Positions 33,047 to 44,092 of a stretch of DNA of 64,000 nt are shown here, one piece after another. The DNA lies in the NCBI RefSeq assembly GCF_009765965.1, contig NZ_LMUL01000014.1:1640820-1704819 (forward strand). The letters run 5' to 3'. The notes beneath the pieces were generated by a model. It searched no databases. It saw only the letters and a program-made list of their open reading frames with translations, and was not told the origin of the DNA. How positions within the stretch are numbered: position 1 is the first letter of the stretch; each line of letters begins with the position of its first letter. The translations under genes and the position numbers were made by a program. The stretch is from Caulobacter sp. S45. GTDB taxonomy: Bacteria > Pseudomonadota > Alphaproteobacteria > Caulobacterales > Caulobacteraceae.

Positions 33047-34288
33047 ATGAATAAGCACTTCACCCTGTTCATCCTGTTCGGCCTGGCGCTCGGGCTGGCG
33101 GTGGGCGCCGCCTGCCACGCCTACATCCCCGACCCGACGGCGGCGAAGGCGGTGGCGGCCAACCTGTCGCTGATCACCGACGTGTTCCTGCGGCTGATCA
33201 AGATGCTGATGGCGCCGCTGGTGTTCACCACCCTGGCCTCGGGCGTGGCGCACATGGGCGATCCGGCGACGGTGGGACGGGTGGGAGCCAAGACCTTGCT
33301 CTGGTTCCTGGGCGCCTCGCTGATCTCGCTGGTGCTGGGAATGGTGTTCGCCGGCGTGCTGCACCCCGGCGCCGGGCTGCACCTAGTCGTGGAGGGCGCG
33401 GCGGCGATCAAGCCCGCCCAGACCAGCCTGGCCGACTTCATCCACCACGCCGTTCCCGACTCCGGCATCCGGGCGATGGCGGACAACGAAATCCTGCAAG
33501 TGGTGGTGTTCGCCGTGTTCGTCGGCTGCTCGGTCGCGGCGCTGGGCCCCCGAGCGGAGCTGGTCGCCAAGGTCCTGGAGCAGGGCGGCCAGGTCATGCT
33601 GCGGATGGTCGGCTACGTCATGGTGCTGGCGCCGCTGGCGGTGTTCGCCTCGGTGGCCGCCACCGTCACCGTGCAGGGCCTGGGCATACTGAAGACCTAC
33701 GCCGCCCTGATCGGCAGCTTCTATCTGGGACTGATCGTGCTGTGGGCGATCCTGCTGCTGGCCGGACGGCTGGTGATCGGGCCTCGGGCGGGGCAGCTGT
33801 ATCGCAAACTGCGCTCGCCGGTGCTGCTGGCCTTCTCCACCTCCACCTCCGAAGCCGCCTTTCCACAGACCCTGGAGGTGCTGGAAGAGTTCGGCGTGCC
33901 CAACCGCATCGCCGCCTTCGTGCTGCCCTTGGGCTATTCGTTCAACCTGTGCGGATCGATGATCTACTGCACATTCGCGGTCCTGTTCATCGCCCAGGTC
34001 TACGACATCCATCTCAGCCTCGGGCAGCAGGTGATCATGCTGCTGGTGCTGATGGTCACCAGCAAGGGGCTGGCCGGGGTGCCGCGCGCGGTGCTGGTGG
34101 TGGTCGCCGCGACCCTGAACACCTTCCACATTCCCGAGGCGGGACTGGCCCTGATCCTGGGGGTGGATCACTTCATGGACATGGGCCGCAGCGCCACCAA
34201 CGTGATCGGCAACGCCGTGGCGGCGGGCGCCGTGGCGCGAATGGAAGGCGGTTTGCGTTCGGAACAGGCGCCGGTCACCTCTTCTTGA
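33047..34288 (+). CDS. Dicarboxylate/amino acid:cation symporter (DAACS family)
   Basis: A 413-residue GltP/DctA-type transporter with about eight transmembrane helices and two re-entrant loops. Recognisable parts are LFLRLIKMLMAPLVF-like (VFLRLIKMLMAPLVFTTLASGV), the serine-rich hairpin LLAFSTSTSEAAFP, YSFNLCGSMIYCTF and VVAATLNTFHIPEAGLALILGVDHFMDMGRSATNVIGN. The substrate (glutamate, aspartate or C4-dicarboxylate) cannot be fixed; Cys rather than Asp in the SFNL-x-G motif differs from classic DctA. Probably co-transcribed with the M20 peptidase upstream. Confidence 0.9.
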   Translation: MNKHFTLFILFGLALGLAVGAACHAYIPDPTAAKAVAANLSLITDVFLRLIKMLMAPLVFTTLASGVAHMGDPATVGRVGAKTLLWFLGASLISLVLGMVFAGVLHPGAGLHLVVEGAAAIKPAQTSLADFIHHAVPDSGIRAMADNEILQVVVFAVFVGCSVAALGPRAELVAKVLEQGGQVMLRMVGYVMVLAPLAVFASVAATVTVQGLGILKTYAALIGSFYLGLIVLWAILLLAGRLVIGPRAGQLYRKLRSPVLLAFSTSTSEAAFPQTLEVLEEFGVPNRIAAFVLPLGYSFNLCGSMIYCTFAVLFIAQVYDIHLSLGQQVIMLLVLMVTSKGLAGVPRAVLVVVAATLNTFHIPEAGLALILGVDHFMDMGRSATNVIGNAVAAGAVARMEGGLRSEQAPVTSS

Positions 34289-34351
34289 CCCAAAACCTAT
34301 CGTTGCAATCGCGTTAATCATTCTACCCAAATAGTGTTGTGGTATAGGCGG

Positions 34352-34373
34352 CCTTGGCCGATATTGGCCAAGG
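34352..34373. repeat. Perfect inverted repeat overlapping a ribosome-binding site
   Basis: CCTTGGCC and GGCCAAGG are separated by GATATT (8-bp perfect arms). The right arm includes most of the AAGGAG Shine-Dalgarno (34370-34375) of the gene starting at 34382. It can be an RNA hairpin that hides the ribosome site or a dimeric operator. A GGTATAGG sequence 6-10 bp upstream could be the -10 of a promoter. Confidence 0.6.
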
Positions 34374-34381
34374 AGATGCCC

Positions 34382-34648
34382 ATGAACGATAAAGTCCAAC
34401 AGGCGATCTTCGCGCGCGCGGCCCTGATCGAGGCCGAAGCCGCTGCTCAAGCCCTGCCAGAGGGTCCGCAACGCCGGGCCCTCATCGCCGCCCACCGCCG
34501 CCTGCACGCCCGCCTCTACGCCTGCCTGATCCTGGCAGAAGATGCGGTTCCGGGCATCACCAGCAAGGTCGTTCCCGATTCCGGCGGCGGCGACAAGCAG
34601 GTCGACTTCGCCGAAGGCGTTGGACCGCAGGCCAAGCAGGCTGCCTGA
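34382..34648 (+). CDS. Hypothetical protein, 88 aa
   Basis: An 88-residue soluble protein not recognised. The first two-thirds are Ala/Glu/Arg-rich and strongly helical (ARAALIEAEAAAQALPEGPQ, then RRALIAAHRRLHARLYACLIL); the tail is Gly/Asp-rich and probably disordered. The ATG at 34382 is chosen for the AAGGAG 6 nt upstream; the frame is open to 34334. Its stop directly abuts the start of a small membrane-protein gene, so the two form a coupled pair behind an inverted repeat. Confidence 0.6.
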   Translation: MNDKVQQAIFARAALIEAEAAAQALPEGPQRRALIAAHRRLHARLYACLILAEDAVPGITSKVVPDSGGGDKQVDFAEGVGPQAKQAA

Positions 34649-35119
34649 ATGAGTTGGGGGGCGGTCTATGGCTTGGCCGCCCTCCTCGTGGCCGTTCTAT
34701 CCCGCACCAGTCCTCGGCGAGGCGTGCGGCCGTTTTCACTGATGCTGTTGTTGTACTGGGCGATCTTCAACCTGGTCGATCACCGGATGAACGTCACCGA
34801 CGGAGTCGAGATCAGCGCCCTGATGGACGCGATCGGCATGTCGCTGGCGATCAACGCCGGCTTCCGGAATTTCCGATGGTGGAAGGCCAGCTTGGCGCTG
34901 TGCTTCGGGTGCGAACTGCTGACCCACATCACGATCATGTTCCTGCCGGAGTCTCGGAGTTCATTCTACCAGTACAAGTTGATCCTGAACCTGCTGTTCG
35001 CCGGCGAACTGTTCAGCGTGGCCATCCCGACCCTTGTTTTTCACCTGCGCCCGCTTCGCAGCCGCCTGCGGCGACGGGGCGGCCCGCTGTCCGGCGCCGC
35101 CCGCGCGCGCGCGGGCTGA
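34649..35119 (+). CDS. Small membrane protein of unknown function, 156 aa
   Basis: A 156-residue inner-membrane protein with about four hydrophobic segments: an N-terminal AVYGLAALLVAVL, PFSLMLLLYWAIFNLV, a central WWKASLALCFGCELLTHITIMFL, and LILNLLFAGELFSVAIPTLVF, ending in an Arg-rich, Ala-rich tail. The layout, with HRMN and NFRWWKASLAL, resembles small membrane proteins I associate with alphaproteobacterial prophages, but that is an impression. No domain is recognised. It starts immediately after the stop of the 88-aa gene. Confidence 0.6.
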   Translation: MSWGAVYGLAALLVAVLSRTSPRRGVRPFSLMLLLYWAIFNLVDHRMNVTDGVEISALMDAIGMSLAINAGFRNFRWWKASLALCFGCELLTHITIMFLPESRSSFYQYKLILNLLFAGELFSVAIPTLVFHLRPLRSRLRRRGGPLSGAARARAG

Positions 35120-35184
35120 ACCTCGAACCTTCCATACGCGTTAAGGCCTCGGATGCGGCGTCAGCGCCGCGCTTCGATCGCATC

Positions 35185-35910
35185 ATGCCGCCTATCCGCT
35201 CCCCCACCTTGCCGCTCTGCATCCTGTTGACGATAGGTCTCGCCAGCGGTGGGCCTGCGTCGGCGCAGGGCGATGCGCCCTTTATCCCGCCGCCGCCCGC
35301 CGACGCGCCGACCCGCGCCTCCACGGCGATCCCAGGAGTGACCGTCACCGGCCACAGGCCGACCACGGTGTCAGGCGTGACGGTGACCGCCGCCGGCTGG
35401 TGTCCGAAGCCCGATGAAACCCGTTATCCGGCCGATCACGATCCCGCCGTGGTGGACAGCTTTCCGGCCCAGGGCGCGACCTCGCCCCCCGGGCCGCTGC
35501 TGGTGCGGGTGAGCTTCGATGCGGCCATGGCCTGCGACTGGGAGCTGAACATCGAGGGCGGCGAGAACGACCCCTGCGCCAAGGCGGGTGCATGGGCGCT
35601 GCCCGGGCGCCGGACCTTCGTCACGCGTTGCACCCTGGAGCCCAAGACCCGTTACGTCTTCCACTTCCGCAAGCACGAAGGCTCCGGCTTCGTCGGCCTG
35701 TCGGGACGGGAAGCGGTGGGATACGATCTGGCGTTCGACACGTCCGACGGGCCGCCACCGCCCCCCAACGCCCCTACCGCCGACCCGCGCCCAACGGGCG
35801 GCGAGACAGTGAAGGCCTATGTCACCTGTGTCGATCAGGGCCAGGGCGAGGAGGTCGGCGCCTGCCAGAAGGCGCTGATCGATTCCGCAGGCCCGCCGGA
35901 AACGCCCTGA
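35185..35910 (+). CDS. Secreted hypothetical protein with Ig-like fold prediction
   Basis: A 241-residue protein. From the ATG at 35185 it starts with a signal peptide (SPTLPLCILLTIGLASGGPASAQ) with likely cleavage after AQG or nearby. A Pro-rich linker and a short internal duplication (GVTVTGHRP, then GVTVTAAGW) follow. The body, with DSFPAQGATSPPGPLLVRVSFD and later RTFVTRCTLEPKTRYVFHF, resembles a bacterial Ig-like (Big_5/SbsA-like) beta sandwich; four or more Cys suggest periplasmic disulfides. Function unknown. It ends 21 bp from the convergent ugd gene. Confidence 0.65.
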   Translation: MPPIRSPTLPLCILLTIGLASGGPASAQGDAPFIPPPPADAPTRASTAIPGVTVTGHRPTTVSGVTVTAAGWCPKPDETRYPADHDPAVVDSFPAQGATSPPGPLLVRVSFDAAMACDWELNIEGGENDPCAKAGAWALPGRRTFVTRCTLEPKTRYVFHFRKHEGSGFVGLSGREAVGYDLAFDTSDGPPPPPNAPTADPRPTGGETVKAYVTCVDQGQGEEVGACQKALIDSAGPPETP

Positions 35911-35931
35911 ACGCCGTTTGGGAAGACGCGC

Positions 35932-37242
35932 TCAGTCCGCCTTTCGGCCGACCCCGACATAGCTGAAGCCGGCGGCGCGGACCTCGGCGGGTTGATAGAT
36001 GTTGCGCAGGTCCACCAGGATGGGCGTCCGCATCGCGGCCTTGAGCCGCGCCAGGTCGAGCGCGCGGAACTGGTCCCACTCGGTGACGATCACCACCGCG
36101 TCGGCGCCCTCGGCCGCCTCGTAGGCGTTGGTCGTGAACGCCACGTCCTGCAGCAACTTTCCAGCCTCTTTCATGCCCTCGGGATCGAAGGCGCGGACGC
36201 GCGCACCCTTGGCCTGCAGCGCCGGGACGATGGCCAGCGAAGGCGCGTCGCGCATATCGTCGGTGTTCGGCTTGAAGGTCAGGCCCAGCAGGGCGACGGT
36301 CTTGCCCCCCACCTGATCGCCCAGGGCCTTGGCCACCTTGTCGGCCATGCGCAGCTTGCGCGCGTCGTTGACCTCGACTGTTGTCTCCACCAGCCGGATC
36401 GGCGCGCCGGCGTCGGCCGCCGTGCGCACCAGGGCGAGCGTGTCCTTGGGAAAGCATGAGCCGCCATAGCCCGGCCCCGCGTGCAGGAATTTCGACCCGA
36501 TCCGCCCGTCCAGCCCGATCCCGCGCGAGACCTGCTGCACGTCCGCGCCCACCGCCTCGCACAGGTCGGCGATCTCGTTGATGAAGGTGATCTTCATCGC
36601 CAGGAAGGCGTTGGCCGCATACTTGATCAGCTCAGAGGTCCGCCGCTCGGTGAACACGATCGGGGTCTCGTTCAGATACAGCGGGCGATACAGGCCGCGC
36701 ATCACCTCCTGGGCCCGCTCGTCCAGCGTGCCCACCACCACCCGGTCCGGCCGCTTGAAGTCCGAGATCGCCGCGCCCTCGCGCAGGAACTCCGGGTTGG
36801 AGACCACCGCCACGTCGGCGTCGGGCCGCACGCGGCGGATGATGGCCTCGATCTCGTCCCCGGTGCCGACCGGCACGGTGGACTTGGTGATCACCACGGT
36901 GAAGCCTTCGAGCAGCCCCGCCACCTCCTCCGCCGCCGCATGGACATAGGACAGGTCCGCATAGCCGTCGCCGCGCCGCGAAGGGGTGCCCACCGCGATG
37001 AACACCGCGTCCGCCTCGCGCACCGCCTGGGTCGCGTCGGTGGCGAACGACAACCGCCCCTCGCGCATGTTGGAGGCCACCAGTTGCTCAAGGCCCGGCT
37101 CGAAGATCGGGATCTCGCCGCGCTCCAAGCGCGCGATCTTGTCCGCATCCTTGTCGATGCAGGTGACCGTATGGCCGAAGTCGGCGAAACAGGCGCCCGA
37201 CACCAGGCCCACATAGCCCGTCCCGATCATCGCTACGCGCAT
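35932..37242 (-). CDS. ugd: UDP-glucose 6-dehydrogenase
   Basis: A 436-residue NAD-dependent enzyme making UDP-glucuronate for polysaccharides. It begins MRVAMIGTGYVGLVSGACFADFGH (Rossmann GxGYVG at 7-12). The catalytic Cys lies in GPGYGGSCFPKDT, and a substrate-binding Lys in TFINEIADLCE context follows NAFLAMKITF. The C-terminal domain has LLGLTFKPNTDDMRDAPSLAI. Length and motifs are standard. It is monocistronic by position; no sugar-nucleotide genes are adjacent. Confidence 0.96.
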   Translation of the reverse strand: MRVAMIGTGYVGLVSGACFADFGHTVTCIDKDADKIARLERGEIPIFEPGLEQLVASNMREGRLSFATDATQAVREADAVFIAVGTPSRRGDGYADLSYVHAAAEEVAGLLEGFTVVITKSTVPVGTGDEIEAIIRRVRPDADVAVVSNPEFLREGAAISDFKRPDRVVVGTLDERAQEVMRGLYRPLYLNETPIVFTERRTSELIKYAANAFLAMKITFINEIADLCEAVGADVQQVSRGIGLDGRIGSKFLHAGPGYGGSCFPKDTLALVRTAADAGAPIRLVETTVEVNDARKLRMADKVAKALGDQVGGKTVALLGLTFKPNTDDMRDAPSLAIVPALQAKGARVRAFDPEGMKEAGKLLQDVAFTTNAYEAAEGADAVVIVTEWDQFRALDLARLKAAMRTPILVDLRNIYQPAEVRAAGFSYVGVGRKAD

Positions 37243-37363
37243 CGGCGTCCCTACCTTTCAGCCGCGCCCGTGCGCGGCCGGCAAACGCCCCGAAGGGCTT
37301 TCCAAAGCTGGATGGGTTTAGGCGGAATCGTTCCGCCGGTCACTTCGCGGAAAGCGCGGTCCC

Positions 37364-37684
37364 TCAGTTGGCGCCGACATCGGCGCGCGCCTGGGCCAGG
37401 CACTGGTCGAGGTGTTCGCGCACCGCATGCGGGTGGATGTCGACATTGTTGGCGGCCAGATCGGTCAGGACCTTCCGGTAGACGTCCTCGTCGCCCGGAT
37501 CGCGCAGGTCGGCGCGCACTAGACTGAGGATGTAGGTCTCCAGCTCGCCGTCCTGGAGCCCCATCAAGCCGCCGGCCCATAGCCCGACCAGCCGGTCGCG
37601 CCGGGCGTGGACCTTGAACTCCAGTTCCTGCTCGAAGGCGAAATGGGCTTCGAATGCGTGCTCGCGGTCGTCGAACGTGGTCAT
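37364..37684 (-). CDS. DUF1476 protein: F1-ATPase inhibitor subunit zeta
   Basis: A 106-residue helical protein matching DUF1476: [38 protein letters not shown] with the conserved FDDRE and the RRNKLLGLWAA-like block, then LGLSGDEA-like (LMGLQDGELETYILSLV) segments. In Paracoccus denitrificans the zeta subunit blocks reverse rotation (ATP hydrolysis) of F1Fo through its N-terminal segment. The ATG overlaps the stop of the upstream KirBac channel gene by 4 bp. About 120 bp of unremarkable sequence separates it from ugd. Confidence 0.9.
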   Translation of the reverse strand: MTTFDDREHAFEAHFAFEQELEFKVHARRDRLVGLWAGGLMGLQDGELETYILSLVRADLRDPGDEDVYRKVLTDLAANNVDIHPHAVREHLDQCLAQARADVGAN

Positions 37685-38646
37685 GTGTCTCGTCGGTTCG
37701 TTGAAATGACGGCCCCGGCTTCGAGACCTGCAGCGGATGGCCCCCGCTGAGCTTCCTCGGGCGCGAGGTCGTGGAAGCGGCCGTAATCAATCACGCGGTG
37801 GCCGTGTTCGTCCATGGTCAGAATGTCGGCGAAGCCGCGATCCCATCGTATCTCGTGCGGTAGATAGGAATGCCTAGTGTGAATGCGCTGGGCGAAGGTC
37901 TCGTCGACGCCGGAAATCACCACGATCAGTTCCGCGTTCTCGGCCAGCAGGGCCGCATCGTCGACCCCGTAGAGCGGGCTGGTCTCATCGATCACGTGCA
38001 TCACCGTCCAGCTCAGGGCGAACAGGGGCGAACGGGAACGGAGCGGCTGCAACGCGTAGAAGCCGCGATAGCTGATCCCTTCCAGCGTGGTCACGGTGCG
38101 CGCCAGGCTGATGCTCACCTCCGCCTCCAAGATCTGGTTCACCCGCGTATTGGCAGCTCGGAACATCAGGGTCCGCACGCCGTCGCGCGGCGTGACCACG
38201 GCGATACGGCTGAACATCACCCGCGCCGTGGGCCTGGAGATCCGCGCGAAGATCAGCCCGGTCCCCACCGCCGTCAGCGCCAGGCTGAAGAAGGCCTCCG
38301 CCGTCACCAGCAGGTTGGCGAAAGTGCTGTGGGGCGACATGGTCCCATAGCCGATGGTGCCCAGGGTTTGGACGCTGAAGAAGAAGGCGTCCTCGAACGA
38401 CCAGGGCCGCGCATTGATCAGCCCGCCCGGCTGCACCCAATAGAGCACGGCGAAAACGAAGTTGACCCCGAGGTAGATACCCACCCAGAGCAGGAAGAAC
38501 CGCCACCAGCTCAGCGTCAGCAGCCGATGGTAGACGTCCTCAAACCGGCCCCGATGAAGCCCGACCACCTTCACCTGCGGGCGGCCGGCGCTCAGCATCT
38601 GCGGGTGGGTCGCCCTCGGCCGGCCTGACGGGTCCCCCGCGCCCAT
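37681..38646 (-). CDS. Inward-rectifier potassium channel (KirBac type)
   Basis: A 321-residue channel subunit. An amphipathic slide helix ([16 protein letters not shown]) precedes TM1 ([21 protein letters not shown]), a pore helix and the selectivity filter TIGYGTM (GYG at 99-101), TM2 ([27 protein letters not shown]), and an immunoglobulin-like cytoplasmic Kir domain of about 180 residues. The ATG at 38646 follows GAGGG; a GTG six codons upstream is the alternative. Its TGA overlaps the zeta-subunit ATG. K+ flow through it would influence membrane potential and so ATP synthase behaviour. Confidence 0.92.
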   Translation of the reverse strand: MGAGDPSGRPRATHPQMLSAGRPQVKVVGLHRGRFEDVYHRLLTLSWWRFFLLWVGIYLGVNFVFAVLYWVQPGGLINARPWSFEDAFFFSVQTLGTIGYGTMSPHSTFANLLVTAEAFFSLALTAVGTGLIFARISRPTARVMFSRIAVVTPRDGVRTLMFRAANTRVNQILEAEVSISLARTVTTLEGISYRGFYALQPLRSRSPLFALSWTVMHVIDETSPLYGVDDAALLAENAELIVVISGVDETFAQRIHTRHSYLPHEIRWDRGFADILTMDEHGHRVIDYGRFHDLAPEEAQRGPSAAGLEAGAVISTNRRDT

Positions 38647-38741
38647 ATTCCCTCGCCCCTTCACCTGCGCGTAAGCGCCACTGGCCTCTCCAGCTAAGCC
38701 TTTCTATATCAGGCGCAACTCGCGCTTCAGCCGGAAACGAC

Positions 38742-41417
<2,676 letters not shown>

Positions 41418-41423
41418 ACGGAC

Positions 41424-41585
41424 TTCCCCCTCTCCCCTTGCGGGAGAGGGAGGGGCCCAGCTTTGCTGGGAGGGTGGGGGGTCGACGGACGCTCGCCGTT
41501 GATATCGCAGCAAGACCCCTCAACCTTCCCACGCGTCTATCGACACGCGGGCCCCTTCCTTCTCCCGCAAGGGGACAAGGAGAGC
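41424..41585. repeat. Intergenic palindromic repeat between alaS and the CDF gene
   Basis: About 160 bp. The arm CTCTCCCCTTGCGGGAGAGG (with AGGGGCCC inward) is matched in reverse complement at the right end (GGGCCCC...CTCCCGCAAGGGGA...GGAGAG). It exactly fills the gap between the alaS stop (41417) and the convergent CDF stop (41587), a place where it could end transcription from both sides. Confidence 0.85.
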
Positions 41586-41586
41586 C

Positions 41587-42609
41587 CTACACCACGTGTT
41601 CCGGTTCCAACCGGCAGCCGTAGGCCGCATCCGTCTCGACCTGGATCGTCGCGTGGCCGATGCGGAAGCGGTGGTTCAGCACATCGCAGGCCTGGGCCAG
41701 CACCGCGTCCTTGGGCTGGCCGCCCGGCATCAGCAGATGGCAGGTCATCGCCGTCTCGGTCGTGGACATGGCCCAGATGTGCAGGTCGTGCAGGCCCTCC
41801 ACCCCCGGCAGGCCCAGCAGGTAGGCGCGCACCTGCATCGGGTCGATCCCCGGCGGCACGGCGTCCAGCGCCATGTTCAGCGATTCTTTCAGCAGGCCCC
41901 AGGTGCCCCAGACGATCACGCCAGAGATGACCAGGCTGACCACCGGGTCGATCCAGGTCCAGCGGGTGAACAGGATCACCCCGCCCGCGACCACCACCCC
42001 CGCCGCGACCAGGGCGTCGGACAGCTGGTGCATGAAGGCGGCGCGCACATTGAGGTCGCCCTTGCGGCCACGAGCGAACAGCATGGCGGTGGCCCCGTTG
42101 ACCAGCATGCCGAGCGCGGCCACCGCCATCACGGTACCGCCAACCACCTGTTCCGGCGAGACCAGCCGCCGCACCGCCTCCCACGCCACCGCGCCTGTGA
42201 CCACCAGCAGCACCACCGCATTGGACAGGGCGGCCAGGACCGAGGTCGAGCCCAGGCCGTAGGTGAACCGCTCGCTGGGCTGGCGCTTGGCCAGCCGGTT
42301 GGCCGCCCAGGCCGCCAGCAGGCCCATCACGTCGCCGAGGTTGTGGCCCGCATCCGCCAGCAGGGCCATCGAGTGGGCGAGCACCCCGAACACCGCCTCC
42401 GCGCCCACGAAGCCGATGTTCAGCATGGCGCCGATGGCGAAGGCGGTCCCGAAGTCGGCGGGCGCGTGGCTATGGTGATGATGGCCGCCGCCATGGCTGT
42501 GGCCATGGTGCGACCCATGGTCGTGCGCCGAGCCGCCGGAGTGGTCGTGCTCCTCGTGATCATCGGTGTGATCATGGGCATGGTCGTGGGAATGATCGTG
42601 CATGGTCAT
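41587..42609 (-). CDS. Cation diffusion facilitator (Zn/Co/Ni efflux), His-rich
   Basis: A 340-residue CDF transporter of the CzcD/ZitB group. The first 50 residues hold more than 20 His mixed with Asp (repeated HDH and HSHG units), a probable metal-sensing or buffering tail. Six transmembrane helices follow; the transport site motifs HSMALLADAGHNLGD (helix 2) and HQLSDALVAAGVVV (helix 5) carry the His/Asp tetrad. A C-terminal ferredoxin-like domain contains HDLHIWAMSTTETAMTCHLL. Zinc is the likeliest metal. Confidence 0.93.
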   Translation of the reverse strand: MTMHDHSHDHAHDHTDDHEEHDHSGGSAHDHGSHHGHSHGGGHHHHSHAPADFGTAFAIGAMLNIGFVGAEAVFGVLAHSMALLADAGHNLGDVMGLLAAWAANRLAKRQPSERFTYGLGSTSVLAALSNAVVLLVVTGAVAWEAVRRLVSPEQVVGGTVMAVAALGMLVNGATAMLFARGRKGDLNVRAAFMHQLSDALVAAGVVVAGGVILFTRWTWIDPVVSLVISGVIVWGTWGLLKESLNMALDAVPPGIDPMQVRAYLLGLPGVEGLHDLHIWAMSTTETAMTCHLLMPGGQPKDAVLAQACDVLNHRFRIGHATIQVETDAAYGCRLEPEHVV

Positions 42610-42728
42610 GCCAAGTCTGACGGGCGTCTGCGACGCTTAGCAGCTACGAAGTCGGACGTCCCCCACCCCATCGTCGCGATGGAAGGGGTGACAGCGGCGG
42701 CCCCGTCACGCTAGAACCTCCGCAGAGC

Positions 42729-42802
42729 GCGGGCATGATGTAGTGGTAGCCTGGCAGCTTCCCAAGCTGCTCGTGCGGGTTCGATTCCCGCTGCCCGCTC
42801 CA
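42729..42802 (+). tRNA. tRNA-Gly (anticodon CCC)
   Basis: A 74-nt cloverleaf with encoded CCA. The acceptor GCGGGCA pairs with TGCCCGC, the anticodon loop TTCCCAA gives CCC, and the T-loop is TTCGATT. A lower-GC patch with small orphan ORFs begins just downstream. Confidence 0.97.
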
Positions 42803-42962
42803 ACGCCCCGTCCGCGCGTCCCCGCCAGCATCGCGATCAAGCCAGCCTCGATCCGAAATCGATGGGCTCATCATAGTAAACCCTCCACCAGCTCACGTTT
42901 AGAGACGAGGAAACGCAACCATTCGACCTGTGATTGCTTCTACTACTGATTGAGGTGACACA

Positions 42963-43169
42963 ATGGGACCAGTTCTTAACGCGCACATGGGGTTCGACAG
43001 TCGCGAGGCGGCCGAATTTCGAGTTTACGTCTTGGCCGGCTGCAAGCGGCTCAACGTGGATGCACTCCGCGAACTCGCCGATGAGATCCACGAATGCGCC
43101 CGTTCGCGGCGTCGCGTGACACATCATTCGCGTGTCCTGGAATTCGATCAGCACCGCCGCCATGCCTGA
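42963..43169 (+). CDS. Hypothetical protein, 68 aa
   Basis: A possible 68-residue soluble protein starting MGPVLNAHMGFDSREAAEF. GAGGTG lies about 6 nt upstream of the ATG. The middle (KRLNVDALRELADEIHECAR) looks like an amphipathic helix and the tail is His/Arg-rich. It sits in a stretch that is AT-richer than the rest of the window, 160 bp past tRNA-Gly. No family is recognised. An antisense frame of 108 codons covers the same bases; the + frame is preferred for its ribosome site. Confidence 0.4.
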   Translation: MGPVLNAHMGFDSREAAEFRVYVLAGCKRLNVDALRELADEIHECARSRRRVTHHSRVLEFDQHRRHA

Positions 43170-43324
43170 TAGGCGAGGCTCGCACCTGCTTGACCTGCCG
43201 CCCCAGGCTCGCCCCGGCGCCTACGATCCGGCGCAAGCGCTGCAATTGCAGCGAACGTCACGGGAATCTGCGATGAAGGGGAGCCCGCGGATACAAGGCG
43301 GGTCGTAAAACCCGCGAGCGACGG

Positions 43325-43495
43325 ATGAAGCCTCCCACCAAGCGCCTCTCCGAGCTTCAAGGCTCCGAGCCGCCGAGCCGCCTGTTCGCCCCGCCGACCC
43401 CCAGGGTGTCGCGCCTGAAGAAGGCCAAGGTCCTGACGGCGGCGGAGCGCACGGCGTTCCTTGCATCGCGACCCGACCTCAAACCCAAAGCGTGA
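43325..43495 (+). CDS. Small basic hypothetical protein, 56 aa
   Basis: A 56-residue frame, MKPPTKRLSELQGSEPPSRL and ending SRPDLKPKA, with a high Pro, Arg and Lys content and a short helix (VLTAAERTAFLASRP). Third-position G/C preference is that of real genes in this genome. No ribosome site is obvious beyond a purine patch, and no family is recognised. Probably a small conserved hypothetical, but it could be chance. Confidence 0.4.
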   Translation: MKPPTKRLSELQGSEPPSRLFAPPTPRVSRLKKAKVLTAAERTAFLASRPDLKPKA

Positions 43496-43614
43496 TATCC
43501 ATCGAGTCGAAGGCAGGAGCAGGACGTCTCCCGCTGCGACTGCCCTCACTCCCTTGAAACGACAGCTCCGCGGCGAGCGACAACGCCGGCCCACCCTTTC
43601 GGAACACAGGCAAC

Positions 43615-44040
43615 ATGCCCAGAAAACTCATCGATCTGCCGGGGATCGCGGCCTTGGAACAGAAGGCGCTGATGAACCCGCGGTATGCGGAGCCCGATGC
43701 GCGGACCCACTACGCCGAGATCGATCAATGCTCGACGGCTAATTTCGGGCTGACGGCGGACGCCGCCGCACAGGTCGCGCGCCCCGCCGATTGGGACCAG
43801 ATCGAACGCAAACCCATCCGCGAGCAGATCGAAGCGTTCGAACTGGCGGGATGGGACGTCACCGACAGCCGGCGGCGACCACTGCGGATGCTGGAGCATT
43901 TCAATCTCCAGCTCTGGCTGGCCGTGCGCGGCGTCGCGGGGCAACTGCCCTTCGCCCCGGCCGACGACGAGGGCATTCCCAACGCCTGGGGCGCTTCGCT
44001 GCAGGCCGCCGCGACCAAGTTCCGCCGCGACCGGCGATAA
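43615..44040 (+). CDS. Hypothetical protein, 141 aa
   Basis: A 141-residue soluble protein, not recognised. It begins MPRKLIDLPGIAALEQKALM and has WDQIERKPIREQIEAFELAGWD and MLEHFNLQLWLAVRGV, giving mainly helices. There is no signal peptide or membrane segment. Coding bias matches the chromosome. It converges on the hybrid histidine kinase 52 bp away. Confidence 0.5.
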   Translation: MPRKLIDLPGIAALEQKALMNPRYAEPDARTHYAEIDQCSTANFGLTADAAAQVARPADWDQIERKPIREQIEAFELAGWDVTDSRRRPLRMLEHFNLQLWLAVRGVAGQLPFAPADDEGIPNAWGASLQAAATKFRRDRR

Positions 44041-44092
44041 CCTGGCCGCCGGCGCTTGGAGCGTTTGGCGAAAAACGCCCGACGCGTCGTTC

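Noticed and set aside
42837..43163. A 108-codon minus-strand frame after tRNA-Gly
   Set aside because: It is antisense to the 68-aa plus-strand frame, which has a ribosome site; its composition (Ser, His, Arg, Trp) is not gene-like. Neither frame is certain.
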